A DNA stretch of 64,000 bases, from the NCBI GenBank assembly GCA_963792815.1, contig CAWBXR010000001.1, forward strand, positions 62,001-126,000. The letters are read 5' to 3'. This DNA comes from JARRPM01 sp963792815. GTDB lineage: Bacteria; Pseudomonadota; Gammaproteobacteria; Pseudomonadales; Halieaceae. A model generated the notes under the pieces. That model worked only from the letters and a program-made list of their open reading frames with translations, was not told the origin of the DNA and searched no databases. This document shows, piece by piece, positions 1-8,961 of the stretch. Both the position numbers and the translations under genes were made by a program. Numbering within the stretch: the stretch's first letter is position 1; each line of letters starts with the position of its first letter.

Positions 1-594
1 CACGTTGCCGGCCATCAGGTAGGCCAGCGTGTCGCTGATCGGCCCGGTAACGGAGCCTGTGTATTGCTGCAGGCTGTAGTCGCCCAGCGTAGCTGCCACC
101 GAGCCCTCGGTCTCCTCGAAGTTCGGGTTTTTGGTCACAACACTGATCACCCCGGCATTGGCGTTCTTGCCGTACAGGGTGCCCTGGGGCCCCTGCAACA
201 CCTCCACCCGCTCGATATCTGTGAGGTCTGACATGCCCAGACCCGAGCGCGCCATGTAGACGCCGTCGACGATAAATGCCACCGATGACTCCAGCGACGG
301 ATCGTTCTGGGCAGTACCGATACCGCGAATACGGATGCCGGTGTTAAACGGGCTGGTGTTGGTGGACACGGTTAGGGTCGGCACAAGCTGGGCGACATCG
401 GTCAAGTCGACCACGCCGGCCACCTCCAGGGTTGAGGCCGTGATGGCATTTACCGTCACCGGCACGTCCTGCAGACTTTCGGCCCGCTTGGTGGCGGTGA
501 CGATCACCTCCTCCAGGGCGCCGGATTGAGCCAGGGCAGCGGCACTGTAGATCGTCAGGGCGATGGCGGATACCAGGGGCTTAATGTTTCGCAT
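1..594 (-). CDS. TonB-dependent receptor, N-terminal part (cut by window edge)
   Basis: Translated on the minus strand from ATG at 592-594, this gives a signal peptide (MRNIKPLVSAIALTIYSAAALA), then a TonB-box-like EEVIVTATKR and a plug domain with the typical VEVLQGPQGTLYGKNANAG stretch. It would be an outer-membrane, energy-coupled importer of a bulky or hydrophobic substrate. Only about 198 residues are in the window; the beta-barrel lies beyond position 1. It is transcribed away from the dehalogenase gene at 784, and the 189-bp gap between them holds a palindromic operator candidate. The substrate is not readable from the plug; the catabolic neighbours suggest an organic compound rather than iron, which is inference. 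Confidence 0.93.
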   Translation of the reverse strand, partial: MRNIKPLVSAIALTIYSAAALAQSGALEEVIVTATKRAESLQDVPVTVNAITASTLEVAGVVDLTDVAQLVPTLTVSTNTSPFNTGIRIRGIGTAQNDPSLESSVAFIVDGVYMARSGLGMSDLTDIERVEVLQGPQGTLYGKNANAGVISVVTKNPNFEETEGSVAATLGDYSLQQYTGSVTGPISDTLAYLMAGNV

Positions 595-620
595 TTTGGC
601 GCTCCTCATTTAGATTTATA

Positions 621-652
621 TTGTAATGACATAAATGCTGTCATATTATAAT
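621..652 (+). promoter_or_regulatory. Palindromic operator candidate overlapping a promoter
   Basis: ATGACA (626-631), a 7-nt spacer and TGTCAT (639-644) form a perfect palindrome. A TATAAT box follows at 647-652. The same TGACA-N7-TGTCA arrangement with a -10 box 1-3 nt downstream occurs at 10076-10099. The location between divergent receptor and dehalogenase genes fits a TetR/GntR-size repressor site; the regulator is not identified. Confidence 0.55.
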
Positions 653-783
653 GGCAGATAATATGTAAATACAATTCCATTGGCAAGGAAATTCGAAGAC
701 GTATGGACACCATTTATTGAAACCCTAACGAGGCACTTGCGGGTCACTGCCGCTGACATTAGTTACAAAGGAATGAAACGATC

Positions 784-1809
784 ATGGAATTTAAACGAAC
801 ACCTGACGAACGATTTGTGGACCTCCAGGATTATCCGTTCGCACCCCACTACTTACAGGTAGACGATGCGGAGGGTGGGAAGCTGCGAATCCATTACCTG
901 GACGAAGGCCCCGGTGATGGCGACGTGGTGTTGCTGCTGCACGGCCAGCCCGCCTGGAGTTACCTGTACCGGCACATGATCCCACCGCTGGTGGAGGCGG
1001 GCTTTCGGGTCATTGCGCCGGACCTGGTCGGGTTTGGGCGCTCAGACAAGCCCACCCGGCCCGAGGACTATACATATGCCCGCCATGTCGCCTGGATGAG
1101 TGACTGGCTGACCCGATTGGATGTAAGCGGCATTACAGTTTTTTGCCAGGACTGGGGCAGCCTTATCGGCCTGCGCCTGGTCACTGCATTCCCGGAACGA
1201 TTTGCCGGGGTGGTGCTGGCCAACGGCGGCTTGCCCACGGGGCCGGTACCTGAGGCGTTCTCGACAATGGCAAAAGAGGCATACAAGACCCTGCCGGTTC
1301 CTAAGGCGACAGAGTTGGAAGAATGTTTTCGCGGTGACTTCGAGGGCGGCCCCTCCGGCGTTCCCGGATTCCTTTACTGGCGCAAGTTCTGCGCCGTAAG
1401 CTCCGAAATTTTGCGACCTGGCGAAGTGATCGACCTCGTCAGCAACGCCGCGCCCCTATCCGACGGCGAGAAAGCCGCCTATAACGCACCTTACCCCGAC
1501 GAGTCCTACCTGGCGGGCGCGCGCCGCTTTCCTTCGCTGGTGCCCTTGTTTCCCGACGAGCCGGAAGTAGCGGAAAACAAGGCCGCCTGGGAAGTGCTCA
1601 AGCAGTTCGACAAGCCCTTTATGTGTGCCTTCGCTGACGACGACCCGGTGACTGCCGGCGGTGATAAGCCTTTCCTTAAAAAAGTACCGGGCTGCCTGGG
1701 TGTCAAACACCGAACGATCAGCCCCGCGGGGCATTTTGTGCAGCAGGACCAGCCACAGCAGTGTGTGCAGGCAATATTGGATATCAAAAAGGAGACTGAC
1801 CACAGTTAA
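784..1809 (+). CDS. Haloalkane dehalogenase-like alpha/beta hydrolase
   Basis: 341 residues, alpha/beta-hydrolase fold. HGQPAWSYLYR (53-63) is the oxyanion-hole segment typical of haloalkane dehalogenases. The nucleophile elbow is CQDWGS, with Asp123 followed by the halide-binding-type Trp124. The catalytic His is in SPAGHFVQQDQP near the C-terminus. Such enzymes hydrolyse carbon-halogen bonds through an aspartyl ester; related epoxide hydrolases use HGFPE-type oxyanion segments, so dehalogenase is favoured. It starts at ATG 784 after a GGAATGA-like region and is slightly longer than the usual 290-310 residues. It lies 34 nt before an acyl-CoA dehydrogenase and is probably cotranscribed with the catabolic genes downstream. 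Substrate unknown. Confidence 0.85.
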   Translation: MEFKRTPDERFVDLQDYPFAPHYLQVDDAEGGKLRIHYLDEGPGDGDVVLLLHGQPAWSYLYRHMIPPLVEAGFRVIAPDLVGFGRSDKPTRPEDYTYARHVAWMSDWLTRLDVSGITVFCQDWGSLIGLRLVTAFPERFAGVVLANGGLPTGPVPEAFSTMAKEAYKTLPVPKATELEECFRGDFEGGPSGVPGFLYWRKFCAVSSEILRPGEVIDLVSNAAPLSDGEKAAYNAPYPDESYLAGARRFPSLVPLFPDEPEVAENKAAWEVLKQFDKPFMCAFADDDPVTAGGDKPFLKKVPGCLGVKHRTISPAGHFVQQDQPQQCVQAILDIKKETDHS

Positions 1810-1843
1810 CAGGTGGCCTGTCCAAATTAAACAGGAGTTAGTC

Positions 1844-3032
1844 ATGGATATCAGATTTACCGACGAGGAACTCGCCTTCCAGGCAGAGGTTCAACAGTTC
1901 TTCGCCAACGTGATGGATGATGAATTGAAGGCGATGTTACACGGGGCCGAATCATCACCTACGCTCAAAGCGGGCATGATTGAATATCAACGCCGCCTCA
2001 ATGCGAAGGGATGGATGGCGCCCGGCTGGCCGGTTGAATACGGTGGCCAGGACTGGAGTGTCACCCAGCACTTTATTTTCAGTGCCGAGCGCGGCAAGGC
2101 GGGTGCCCCCGCGCCGATTCCCTTCGGCGTGACCATGGTGGCTCCGGTGATATACACCTATGGCACCGATGAGCAGAAGGCACGCTTTCTGCCCCGTATT
2201 CTCAACAGCGATGACTGGTGGTGCCAGGGTTACTCTGAACCCGGTGCGGGTTCCGACCTGGCTTCTCTGCAGTGCAAGGCCGAGCGTGATGGCGACGACT
2301 ACGTGGTTACAGGCAGCAAAATCTGGACCTCCTTCGCCCAGGCCGCCGACTGGATATTCTGCCTGGTGCGGACTGACAACAGTGGCCGCAAGCAGGACGG
2401 CATCAGTTTTTTGCTGATCGACATGACGACCCCCGGCGTGACTGTGAATCCCATTGAGACGATTGACGGTATTTATCACCTGAATGAAGTTCACTTCGAT
2501 AATGCCCGTGTGCCTGTGGAAAACCGTATCGGCGAAGAGGGCAAGGGCTGGACCTATGCCAAGTCCCTGTTGGTGCATGAGCGCCTGTCCATTGCCGAAG
2601 TCGCTGATTCGAAGGCGCAACCTGGAGCAGTTGCGTGAGTTGGCTCGCGCGGAAGTTAATGGCGGCCAGACCCTGTTGGAAGACCCGGTATTCGCCAAGC
2701 GCCTGGCCGATGTTGAGATCGACCTGATGGCACTGGAGTTCACCGAACTGCGTGTGCTGGCCTCAGCCGCTGAGGGCGGCATGCCCGGGCCGGAGTCATC
2801 GCTGCTGAAGCTGCAGGGCACGACCATTCAGCAGACGATACAGGAGCTGCGCATGGATGTGGCCGGCTACTACAGCCAGACCCTGCAGGGTGATTTGAGC
2901 CCGGCACAACTGGGGAATGACTTTGCCGATTTTGCGCAGAAGCAGTATTTCCGGGGGCGCGCCTCCTCGATTTACGGTGGCTCCGATGAAGTACAAAAGA
3001 ATGTTACTGCCAAGCACGTGCTGGGACTGTAG
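1844..3032 (+). pseudogene. Acyl-CoA dehydrogenase, first of a pair, frameshifted
   Basis: ATG 1844 follows AGGAG at 1833-1837. The first frame reads an acyl-CoA dehydrogenase N- and middle domain with the FAD/substrate motif SEPGAGSD (residues 131-138). At 2612-2618 the reading must skip one base (AAG-g-CGC) to continue as ADSK/RNLEQLRELAR; otherwise it stops at 2638. The second frame then runs to 3032 with the normal C-terminal GGSDEVQKN region. Total length without the extra base would be about 396 residues, normal for the family. It probably oxidised a CoA thioester as one subunit of a heteromeric enzyme with the next gene. Either a recent single-base insertion or a base-call error; no slippery heptamer is seen there. 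Confidence 0.87.
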
Positions 3033-3054
3033 GTAGAACGCAAGGAGAAATGCG

Positions 3055-4220
3055 ATGAATTTTAATCTTTCCGAAGAACAGGCCATGATCCAGGACAGCG
3101 TTGCGCGCTTCGTCCAGGCTACCTACGCCTTCGACCAGCGCAATGAGACGGTAGCGCTACAGCACGGTTTCAGTGCGGACAACTGGCGGCAATTTGCGGA
3201 ACTGGGCTGGCTGTCCATCCCCTTTGCCGAGGAGTATGGCGGATTTGGCGGCGGCCCGGTCGATACCATGGTCATCATGCAGGAGTTCGGCCGCGGCCTG
3301 GTGGCGGAGCCTTTCCTGCCGACAGTGCTGCTGTTTGGTGGGCTGTTGCAGGCCGGTGCCAGCGAGGAACTGAAGAACGAACTGATACCGCAGATAGTCG
3401 CCGGTGAATTGCAGGGTGCTTTTGCCTTCGCCGAGCGCCAGAGTCGCTATGCTATCACCGATGTTAACACCCGCGCCCGGCAGGATGGAGTGAGCTGGGT
3501 ACTCAACGGAGAGAAAACGGTGGTACTCAACGGCGGCGCCGCGCAGAAGCTGGTGGTGCTCGGCGCGCAGCTCCGGTGAGCAGTCAGACGAGAATGGCCT
3601 GAGCCTGTTCCTGGTTGACGCGATTCGCCGAAGGTGTGACCACCACTGCCTATCGCATGACCGACGGGCGCGAAGCGGCCAATATTGCACTGGAAAACGT
3701 CACCGCCGAAGCCGTTATCGGCGGACCCGGTGAGGGTCATGCGCTGATGAGCCCCGTGCTAGACCAGGCGGTACTCGCCGTTGCTGCAGATGCATTGGGT
3801 GCCATGCAGTCCCTCAATGCCCAGACCCTGGAATACCTGAAGACCCGCAAGCAGTTCGGTACTCATATCGGTTCCTTCCAGGCCCTGCAACACCGTATGG
3901 TGGATATGTTCGCCGCCTGTGAAAACACCAGGTCCTTGCTCTACCGGGCCGTATGCGCACTGGATGCCGGCGATGAGGATGCGCAGCGCAGCCTGTTGGC
4001 GCTGAAAGTGATGGTGGGCCGCGCCGGCCGTAAGATCGGCGGTGAGGGTATCCAGATGCACGGCGGCATGGGTATGACCGAGGAACTCTCGGTAGGGTCC
4101 TACGTCAAGCGCCTGATGATCGCCAACACCCTGTTCGGAGATGCCGACTATCAGCAGCAACGCTTCTCCGCGCTGGTGAACGCCGGGGAGAAACAGCCAG
4201 TCGCGGCAGCCGCCGCCTAA
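3055..4220 (+). pseudogene. Acyl-CoA dehydrogenase, second of a pair, two frameshifts
   Basis: Starts at ATG 3055, 22 nt after the preceding dehydrogenase, with AAGGAG upstream. The N-terminal domain reads to about 3560. The family-like stretch ARSSGEQSDENGLSLFLVDA is found in a second frame (about 3561-3622), and the C-terminal four-helix domain, with the IGGEGIQMHGGMGMTEE motif, in a third frame to 4220. Both shifts are of the extra-base type. Adjacent, non-identical dehydrogenase pairs of this size are known to form alpha2beta2 enzymes in side-chain degradation of steroids and similar large acyl-CoAs; that role here is inference. Confidence 0.85.
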
Positions 4221-4264
4221 ACGTGGTCTGATTTTCCCCAATAAAATATGGGAATCGAAGCGCT

Positions 4265-4969
4265 ATGATCAAGAAAATACTCGTCGCCCTTGTCGTAGTG
4301 ACGCTCTGTCTGTTCCTGTTTCTGTTCTGGCTGGGATACTTTTCTTCACGGCCACCACTGACCACGGACCCCGTCACCCTGGCGGGTGACGGCAGCACCC
4401 TCAATTACTGTGATCTGCCGGAACTCGACGGCAGCGGCAAACTGGCGGCGGATATACCCAAGGGCAATACCCCGGGCTGCGGCTACTCGCATTTCCCCCT
4501 GCCGATCCTGGCCCAGTGCACCGAGCCATTGCCAGAGGGCGCGGACGATATCCGGGGTCTGTGGTTAGGGGTAAAGGGCGGTCATGTAGGGCACGTGGAG
4601 CGGGTGGAGCAGTGCGGCAGCCGTGTGGTGGTGACTGCCAGTGGGATAATTCACGACTATGGCCCCAACAGTACGGCGGGCCTCAATACTGACGATACCG
4701 AGGGTTCGGTGCTGTTCACGATCGGCAACAACGAGTACTGCATGCGCAGCTCAGCCAGCATGATCTGGAATAACGGGGTGCTGGATTTTCACGTTTTTGG
4801 TTGGGGGCCGGTGGTCGTCAAGCGCTACATGGAAGGCGACCAACTGGTGTGGGAGTATGCAGACGGCAGTACCACCCATATGGACAGAATCTGCAGCCTG
4901 CCCGAGGAGAACAAAGTGCCGAGCCCCAGGGGCAAGCGTATGGCATTTTTCGGCAGCGAGGATTCGTAA
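4265..4969 (+). CDS. Unknown membrane-anchored protein
   Basis: 234 residues, not recognised. The N-terminus has two lysines followed by a hydrophobic segment (about residues 5-25, ILVALVVVTLCLFLFLFWLG), so it is a signal anchor with the bulk of the protein in the periplasm. The rest is hydrophilic with several cysteines (YCDLPE, GCGYSH, QCTEP, QCGSR, YCMRS, RICSLP) that could form disulfides in that compartment, and aromatic-rich beta-like stretches. It lies 44 nt after the dehydrogenase pair on the same strand and is probably in the same transcript. No domain assignment is offered. Confidence 0.65.
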   Translation: MIKKILVALVVVTLCLFLFLFWLGYFSSRPPLTTDPVTLAGDGSTLNYCDLPELDGSGKLAADIPKGNTPGCGYSHFPLPILAQCTEPLPEGADDIRGLWLGVKGGHVGHVERVEQCGSRVVVTASGIIHDYGPNSTAGLNTDDTEGSVLFTIGNNEYCMRSSASMIWNNGVLDFHVFGWGPVVVKRYMEGDQLVWEYADGSTTHMDRICSLPEENKVPSPRGKRMAFFGSEDS

Positions 4970-5031
4970 TGTCTTCGGTAACAACACTTGATAAAGAGCG
5001 CCGTTGTCCAGGTAAAGGGAAAAATAGGTAA

Positions 5032-5370
5032 ATGAATTTAGACGGAAAAATTGTCGTTGTTACAGGTGCCGGCAGTGGCATAGGCCGGGCGCTGGTGGAA
5101 AAGTTTGTCGCCGAGGGCGCCAGGCAGGTGGTCGCCGCGGGCCTGCTCAATCAGGTGGGTGGGGCAGCATCCGGGGACGGGATGATGGCACCAGAACAGC
5201 TTGCCGATATCGTTATTGGTGGGTTGGAAAAGGAATCCTTTCTTATCCTGCCGCACCCTGAATCGGAAACCAATATGCAGCGTAAAACCGGCGACTATGA
5301 TCGCTGGATCAATGGTATGAACCGCTTGCACCTTGCTATGCCAGGTGAGCAGTACGGGGAGGCAGAATAA
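5032..5370 (+). pseudogene. Short-chain dehydrogenase with central deletion
   Basis: The first 35 codons are a classic SDR start (DGKIVVVTGAGSGIGRALVE, the TGxxxGIG cofactor loop). After EGARQVV the frame runs directly into an SDR C-terminal segment (MMAPEQLADIVIGGL ... FLILPHPESE ... YDRWINGMNRL). A normal protein would be about 260 residues; here it is 112, so the NNAG region, catalytic Ser and YxxxK are missing. The junction is in frame near 5137-5150. Its stop overlaps the ATG of the next gene (TAATG). It cannot be a working dehydrogenase; a residual small protein may still be translated. Confidence 0.82.
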
Positions 5371-5996
5371 TGACTATTGCAATCTGGGTAGGGGCACTGG
5401 TGGCTTATCTGGCTTTTCGCCTTTGGTATGACGGAAAAAGAAAGCCGCTAACCGATGAGGAAGTAGCGCATTTTGTCAGCATACTGAAGCGGCGAGCCGC
5501 CGACGGCGCGGATAGGCAAGACATCGATGTGGTCCGCCAGTTTATGGAGCAGGATGACGGCAAGGAATTTATTATGGTCAATCTGATCCAGTTCAATCCC
5601 TCGCCGGTGACGCACCCGGATTCGGGGGAAGGTGTGAAGGCGCAGGAACTGGTGCAAGAGTATTTCAAACCTCTGATGAACACACTCCTTCGGCGTGCCG
5701 GGCATCCGGTGTTGGTGTCGCGCGCTGTCGGTGGCTACGTGGACGCCTGGAACACGCCACCGAACCCCGGCTGGCATGCTGCGGGGCTGATTCGCTACCG
5801 TTCACGGCGGGATGCTATGCAGGCTTCAATCGCCCACCCGGCTTTTGACGGGATTCACAAATACAAAATTGCTGCTTTGAAACAGACCTATGCTTTCCCA
5901 ACGCAAACCCAGGTAGCCCTATATGCGTCGCCGAGAGTCACGGTTGCCCTGGTGCTGGCGCTTGGCGCCGCGTTGTTGCAACTGACCTTGAATTAA
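5370..5996 (+). CDS. Membrane-anchored DUF1330-like protein (intact paralog)
   Basis: 208 residues. A transmembrane helix at the N-terminus (IAIWVGALVAYLAFRLWY) is followed by a charged linker, then a ferredoxin-like alpha/beta region with IMVNLIQFN and LIRYRSRRDAM, like the MVNLLKF and AVWPSRQAM segments of DUF1330 proteins. A second hydrophobic helix closes the protein (VTVALVLALGAALLQL). The same layout and many shared residues (VNxIxxN, FRYRSRR, NPAF/HPAF, KTAALEKT/KIAALKQT) occur in the broken gene at 8253-8892. ATG 5370 overlaps the preceding stop. Function unknown; DUF1330 and EthD-like domains are small dimeric folds sometimes placed in degradation clusters. Confidence 0.7.
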   Translation: MTIAIWVGALVAYLAFRLWYDGKRKPLTDEEVAHFVSILKRRAADGADRQDIDVVRQFMEQDDGKEFIMVNLIQFNPSPVTHPDSGEGVKAQELVQEYFKPLMNTLLRRAGHPVLVSRAVGGYVDAWNTPPNPGWHAAGLIRYRSRRDAMQASIAHPAFDGIHKYKIAALKQTYAFPTQTQVALYASPRVTVALVLALGAALLQLTLN

Positions 5997-6026
5997 CGCA
6001 AACGAACTCAATTAGAGGAGATAACC

Positions 6027-6464
6027 ATGGAAGTCCTCAACAAAGTGTACCCCAATGAAGAGCAGATAAAGGGCTTTCTGGAGCCAAGCGACGGGGGCCC
6101 GATCTGCATGGTTAACTTGTTGAAGTTCAGGGAACAAGCCGAGTATGAGGATGGCCGCGAAACCGCTCTTACCGGTCGAGAGGCCTACGAGTTGTATGAG
6201 CAGGGCGTAAAGAAATTGCTGGAAGGCATTGGCGGGGGCATCGGTTTTTGGGGCGAAGTGAACCGCCTGGTGCTTGGCGAGGTTGAGGAGCTATGGGACA
6301 TGGTCGGGCTGGCGGTCTGGCCTTCACGCCAGGCGATGTTTGAGGTGATGAAATCACCCGAGATGCAGGAAATCTCAGTACACCGTGCCGCCGGATTGGC
6401 GGGCCAACTCAATATCGAAACCACCGGGCTTGCGGGCCAGTGGTTGGAGGGTGACTCCCAATGA
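6027..6464 (+). CDS. DUF1330 domain protein, soluble
   Basis: 145 residues with no signal or membrane segment. The segments PICMVNLLKFRE (about 26-37) and GLAVWPSRQAMFEVMKSPEM match the pattern of DUF1330 proteins, a dimeric alpha+beta-barrel fold. ATG 6027 has AGAGGAG 11-5 nt upstream. The stop overlaps the start of the sulfatase gene by 4 bases (ATGA), so translation is probably coupled. It lies between two membrane-anchored relatives (5370-5996 and 8253-8892). Biochemical role unknown. Confidence 0.75.
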   Translation: MEVLNKVYPNEEQIKGFLEPSDGGPICMVNLLKFREQAEYEDGRETALTGREAYELYEQGVKKLLEGIGGGIGFWGEVNRLVLGEVEELWDMVGLAVWPSRQAMFEVMKSPEMQEISVHRAAGLAGQLNIETTGLAGQWLEGDSQ

Positions 6465-8137
6465 AAAAGTTCCTTGTCTCTCTATTGGTGGTCGTCCTGG
6501 TCGGGGGCGTTATCGTCTGGTCCAAGCGTGCCGACATCATACTGGCACTGGCCAAGTACCAGTCGAGCCAGAGGTATGCCGATGTTGCTCCCACCCGGGA
6601 AATCCCCTGGCAACAGGGGCCTGCTGAACCGACTGCCGCAAGCGGTGAGCAGCCACCCAATATCATTCTTATCGTGGCCGACGACCTTGGCTATAACGAT
6701 ATTTCCACCTTCGGTGGAGGCGTCGGCGGCATGCAGACGCCCGGCATTGACCGGCTGGCTGCCGAAGGCGCGGTGTTCACCCAATCCTATTCCGGCGCCA
6801 GCACCTGCGCGCCGTCCAGGGCAATGATGATGACCGGGCGGTACCCCACGCGTACCGGCTTTGAATTTACCCCAACGCCCGCAGGCATGGCTAAAATAGT
6901 CGGTGTTGTTGCCTCAACGATGGATAGTGGTTTACCACCAAGTGTTTATGATGAGGCGCTCGAGCAAAGTCAGCCGCCCTATGAGCTAAAGGGTTTGCCA
7001 GCTTCCGAAGTGACCATCGCTGAAACACTCAAAGCGGCAGGCTATTACACTGCCCACATCGGCAAATGGCACCTGGGTCGCGCAAACGGCATGGCACCGC
7101 ACGAGCAGGGCTTTGATGACAGCCTGCTGATGCAAAGCGGTTTGTATTTGCCCGAAGACGACCCCAATGTGGTTAACGCCAAACTCTCCTTTGATCCGAT
7201 AGACAGATTTCTCTGGGCCGGCATGGGATTTTCAGCGAGCTATAACTCTGGCGATGCGGACAAATTCAAACCCGGTGGTTACCTGACCGACTACTGGACC
7301 GACGAATCCATCAAGGTGATCAAGGCCAACAAGAACCGTCCCTTCTTTCTCTACCTGGCCCACTGGGGGCCACATACGCCGTTGCAGGCAACGCGCGAGG
7401 ACTACGATGCTCTCAGCGGCATTGAGCCACACCGCAAGCGGGTTTACGCGGGCATGATTCGCGCAGTTGACCGCAGTGTCAGCCGCATTCTCGATACCCT
7501 GGAAGAAGAGGGCATCGCCGACAATACGGTGGTGGTATTCACCAGCGACAATGGCGGTGCCGGTTATATCGGCATCCCTGATGTGAACAGTCCGTTCCGC
7601 GGCTGGAAAATCACCATGTTTGAAGGTGGTCTGCGGGTACCGATGTTTGTGAAATGGCCGGCCAGAATTGCTGCCGGTACATCGGTGGATACGCCTGTCG
7701 CGCACATCGACATGATGCCTACTCTGGCGTCCGCCGCTGGAGCGCCGCAACCTGAAGGGGTTGCCATCGACGGTTTGGATCTGTTGCCGCTGGCGACAGG
7801 GGAGGGGGCCGACAACTGGAACCGCGAAACCCTATTCTGGCAGAACGGTCACTACCAGGTGGTGCGCCATGGCGACTGGAAACTGCAGGTCAATGATCGC
7901 CCCACCGACGGCATGCAGAAATGGCTGCATAACCTGGCGGAGGATCCCACCGAGCAGAATAACCTGACGGCCAGCCAACCGGACAAACTGGAAGAGCTGG
8001 AGGCCTTGCTTGCGGCACACCAGGCCAGTTCTCGTGGTCCACTTTACGAGTCCGTGACGCAAATGCCGGTAATGGTCGACAAAACCCTGGCCGAAAAGTT
8101 TGTCGAGGGTGACGAGTACGTCTACACCCCCAATTAA
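6461..8137 (+). CDS. Sulfatase (arylsulfatase family)
   Basis: 558 residues. An N-terminal hydrophobic segment (FLVSLLVVVLVGGVIVW) indicates export or anchoring. NIILIVADDLGYNDIST provides the metal-binding Asp pair. STCAPSR holds Cys116, the residue converted to formylglycine in type I sulfatases (CxPSR). HIGKWHLG and TPLQATREDYDAL are further family blocks, and TSDNGG binds metal. It hydrolyses sulfate esters in the periplasm after maturation by a formylglycine-generating enzyme, not seen in this window. It is coupled to the DUF1330 gene by a 4-base overlap. The large insert after TGRYPTRTGFEF is typical for this family. Substrate unknown. Confidence 0.93.
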   Translation: MKKFLVSLLVVVLVGGVIVWSKRADIILALAKYQSSQRYADVAPTREIPWQQGPAEPTAASGEQPPNIILIVADDLGYNDISTFGGGVGGMQTPGIDRLAAEGAVFTQSYSGASTCAPSRAMMMTGRYPTRTGFEFTPTPAGMAKIVGVVASTMDSGLPPSVYDEALEQSQPPYELKGLPASEVTIAETLKAAGYYTAHIGKWHLGRANGMAPHEQGFDDSLLMQSGLYLPEDDPNVVNAKLSFDPIDRFLWAGMGFSASYNSGDADKFKPGGYLTDYWTDESIKVIKANKNRPFFLYLAHWGPHTPLQATREDYDALSGIEPHRKRVYAGMIRAVDRSVSRILDTLEEEGIADNTVVVFTSDNGGAGYIGIPDVNSPFRGWKITMFEGGLRVPMFVKWPARIAAGTSVDTPVAHIDMMPTLASAAGAPQPEGVAIDGLDLLPLATGEGADNWNRETLFWQNGHYQVVRHGDWKLQVNDRPTDGMQKWLHNLAEDPTEQNNLTASQPDKLEELEALLAAHQASSRGPLYESVTQMPVMVDKTLAEKFVEGDEYVYTPN

Positions 8138-8143
8138 AAAATG

Positions 8144-8191
8144 GGGGACAGACCACGATTCATGAGTCAAAAAAAATCGTGTTCTGTCCCC
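8144..8191. repeat. GGGGACAG-ended hairpin element, copy 1
   Basis: GGGGACAG (8144-8151) and CTGTCCCC (8184-8191) enclose a second pairing, CACGATT (8154-8160) with AATCGTG (8175-8181). The element begins 7 nt after the sulfatase stop and may also act as its terminator. Such ends resemble REP/MITE units moved by Y1 (RAYT) transposases; no such transposase is in the window. Confidence 0.7.
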
Positions 8192-8252
8192 TGCGTTTCT
8201 CCGGCGTTTCTGGTTGCAGCAGCGGTTTCGAAGGACGTCACGATCTAAGCTT

Positions 8253-8892
8253 TTAGCTATTGGCCCGTTGTCGCGAAAGACGCCAACCGTCGATCAATGC
8301 GGTCACTGCGAGCAGCATAAGCCCCGCCAAAAGCCTGGGGTCGCCGAGATAGAGGTCGGTTTCAATCGGGTAGGCGATGGTTTTCTCCAGCGCCGCGGTC
8401 TTGAAATGATGTTTGCCACTGAATGCGGGATTGGTGACGATTTCAAGGAAGGCGCGGCGGCTGCGATAGCGAAAAAGTGCGGCCTGGTCCCAATTTTCAG
8501 CACCCTCGATACCGACTAGGTCCATGGTGGGGTAGACAGCAGAGCCCATGAGTCACCGGGTGGCAGGCGCGGACCAATAGCGCGGGGATCATGTGCTCCA
8601 TGTAGCGCGCCATGAGGTCAGAGGCACTTTCGCCGGGCAGGGCGCCCTCGACATCCGGCGGGCTCTCGTTCATGTCGATATTGTTCACCATCAGGAACTG
8701 GCGTCCGCTGTCCTGCCGGGCGAATTTTTCAATAAAGGCTATCACTTCGGGGTCGCTGCCATTGGTTTCCATGGTGGCCATGAACTGATCGATTTCAGTG
8801 TCGCTCAAGGGGCCGCCGAAGTCGGTATACCAGAAAACAAAGACAGCATAGAGCAGGGCGGGGAGCAGCCAGATTTTCAAGCGCGTGGACAT
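8253..8892 (-). pseudogene. Membrane-anchored DUF1330-like protein, frameshifted paralog
   Basis: Read on the minus strand from ATG 8890-8892: a TM helix (IWLLPALLYAVFVFWY), linker, FLMVNNIDMNESPP, then ALLVRACHPVT. There an extra base near 8550 throws the frame. The continuing frame reads MGSAVYPTMDLVGIEG, LFRYRSRRAFLEI, NPAFSGKHHFKTAALEK and a C-terminal hydrophobic helix (LLAGLMLLAVTALI). Layout and residues match the intact paralog at 5370-5996. Without the extra base it would be about 213 residues. It lies opposite in strand to its intact copy, on the other side of the sulfatase gene, and is bordered on both sides by GGGGACAG hairpins. Confidence 0.75.
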
Positions 8893-8919
8893 GTTGATTT
8901 CCTTTTGTGTTGTAAAACC

Positions 8920-8957
8920 GGGGACAGACCACCAATAAAAGATTGTGTCCTGTCCCC
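8920..8957. repeat. GGGGACAG-ended hairpin element, copy 2
   Basis: GGGGACAG (8920-8927) pairs with CTGTCCCC (8950-8957), extended by one outer C-G pair and flanked by AAAA on the left and TTTTT on the right. The unit is 38 bp and starts 28 nt upstream of the broken DUF1330-like gene start. The shared inner sequence GGGGACAGACCA links it to copy 1. It could also work as a bidirectional terminator. Confidence 0.68.
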
Positions 8958-8961
8958 GTTT

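Noticed and set aside
2600..2625. Programmed frameshift in the first acyl-CoA dehydrogenase
   Set aside because: No slippery sequence, pseudoknot or internal ribosome-site stimulus is visible, and acyl-CoA dehydrogenases are not known to use recoding.
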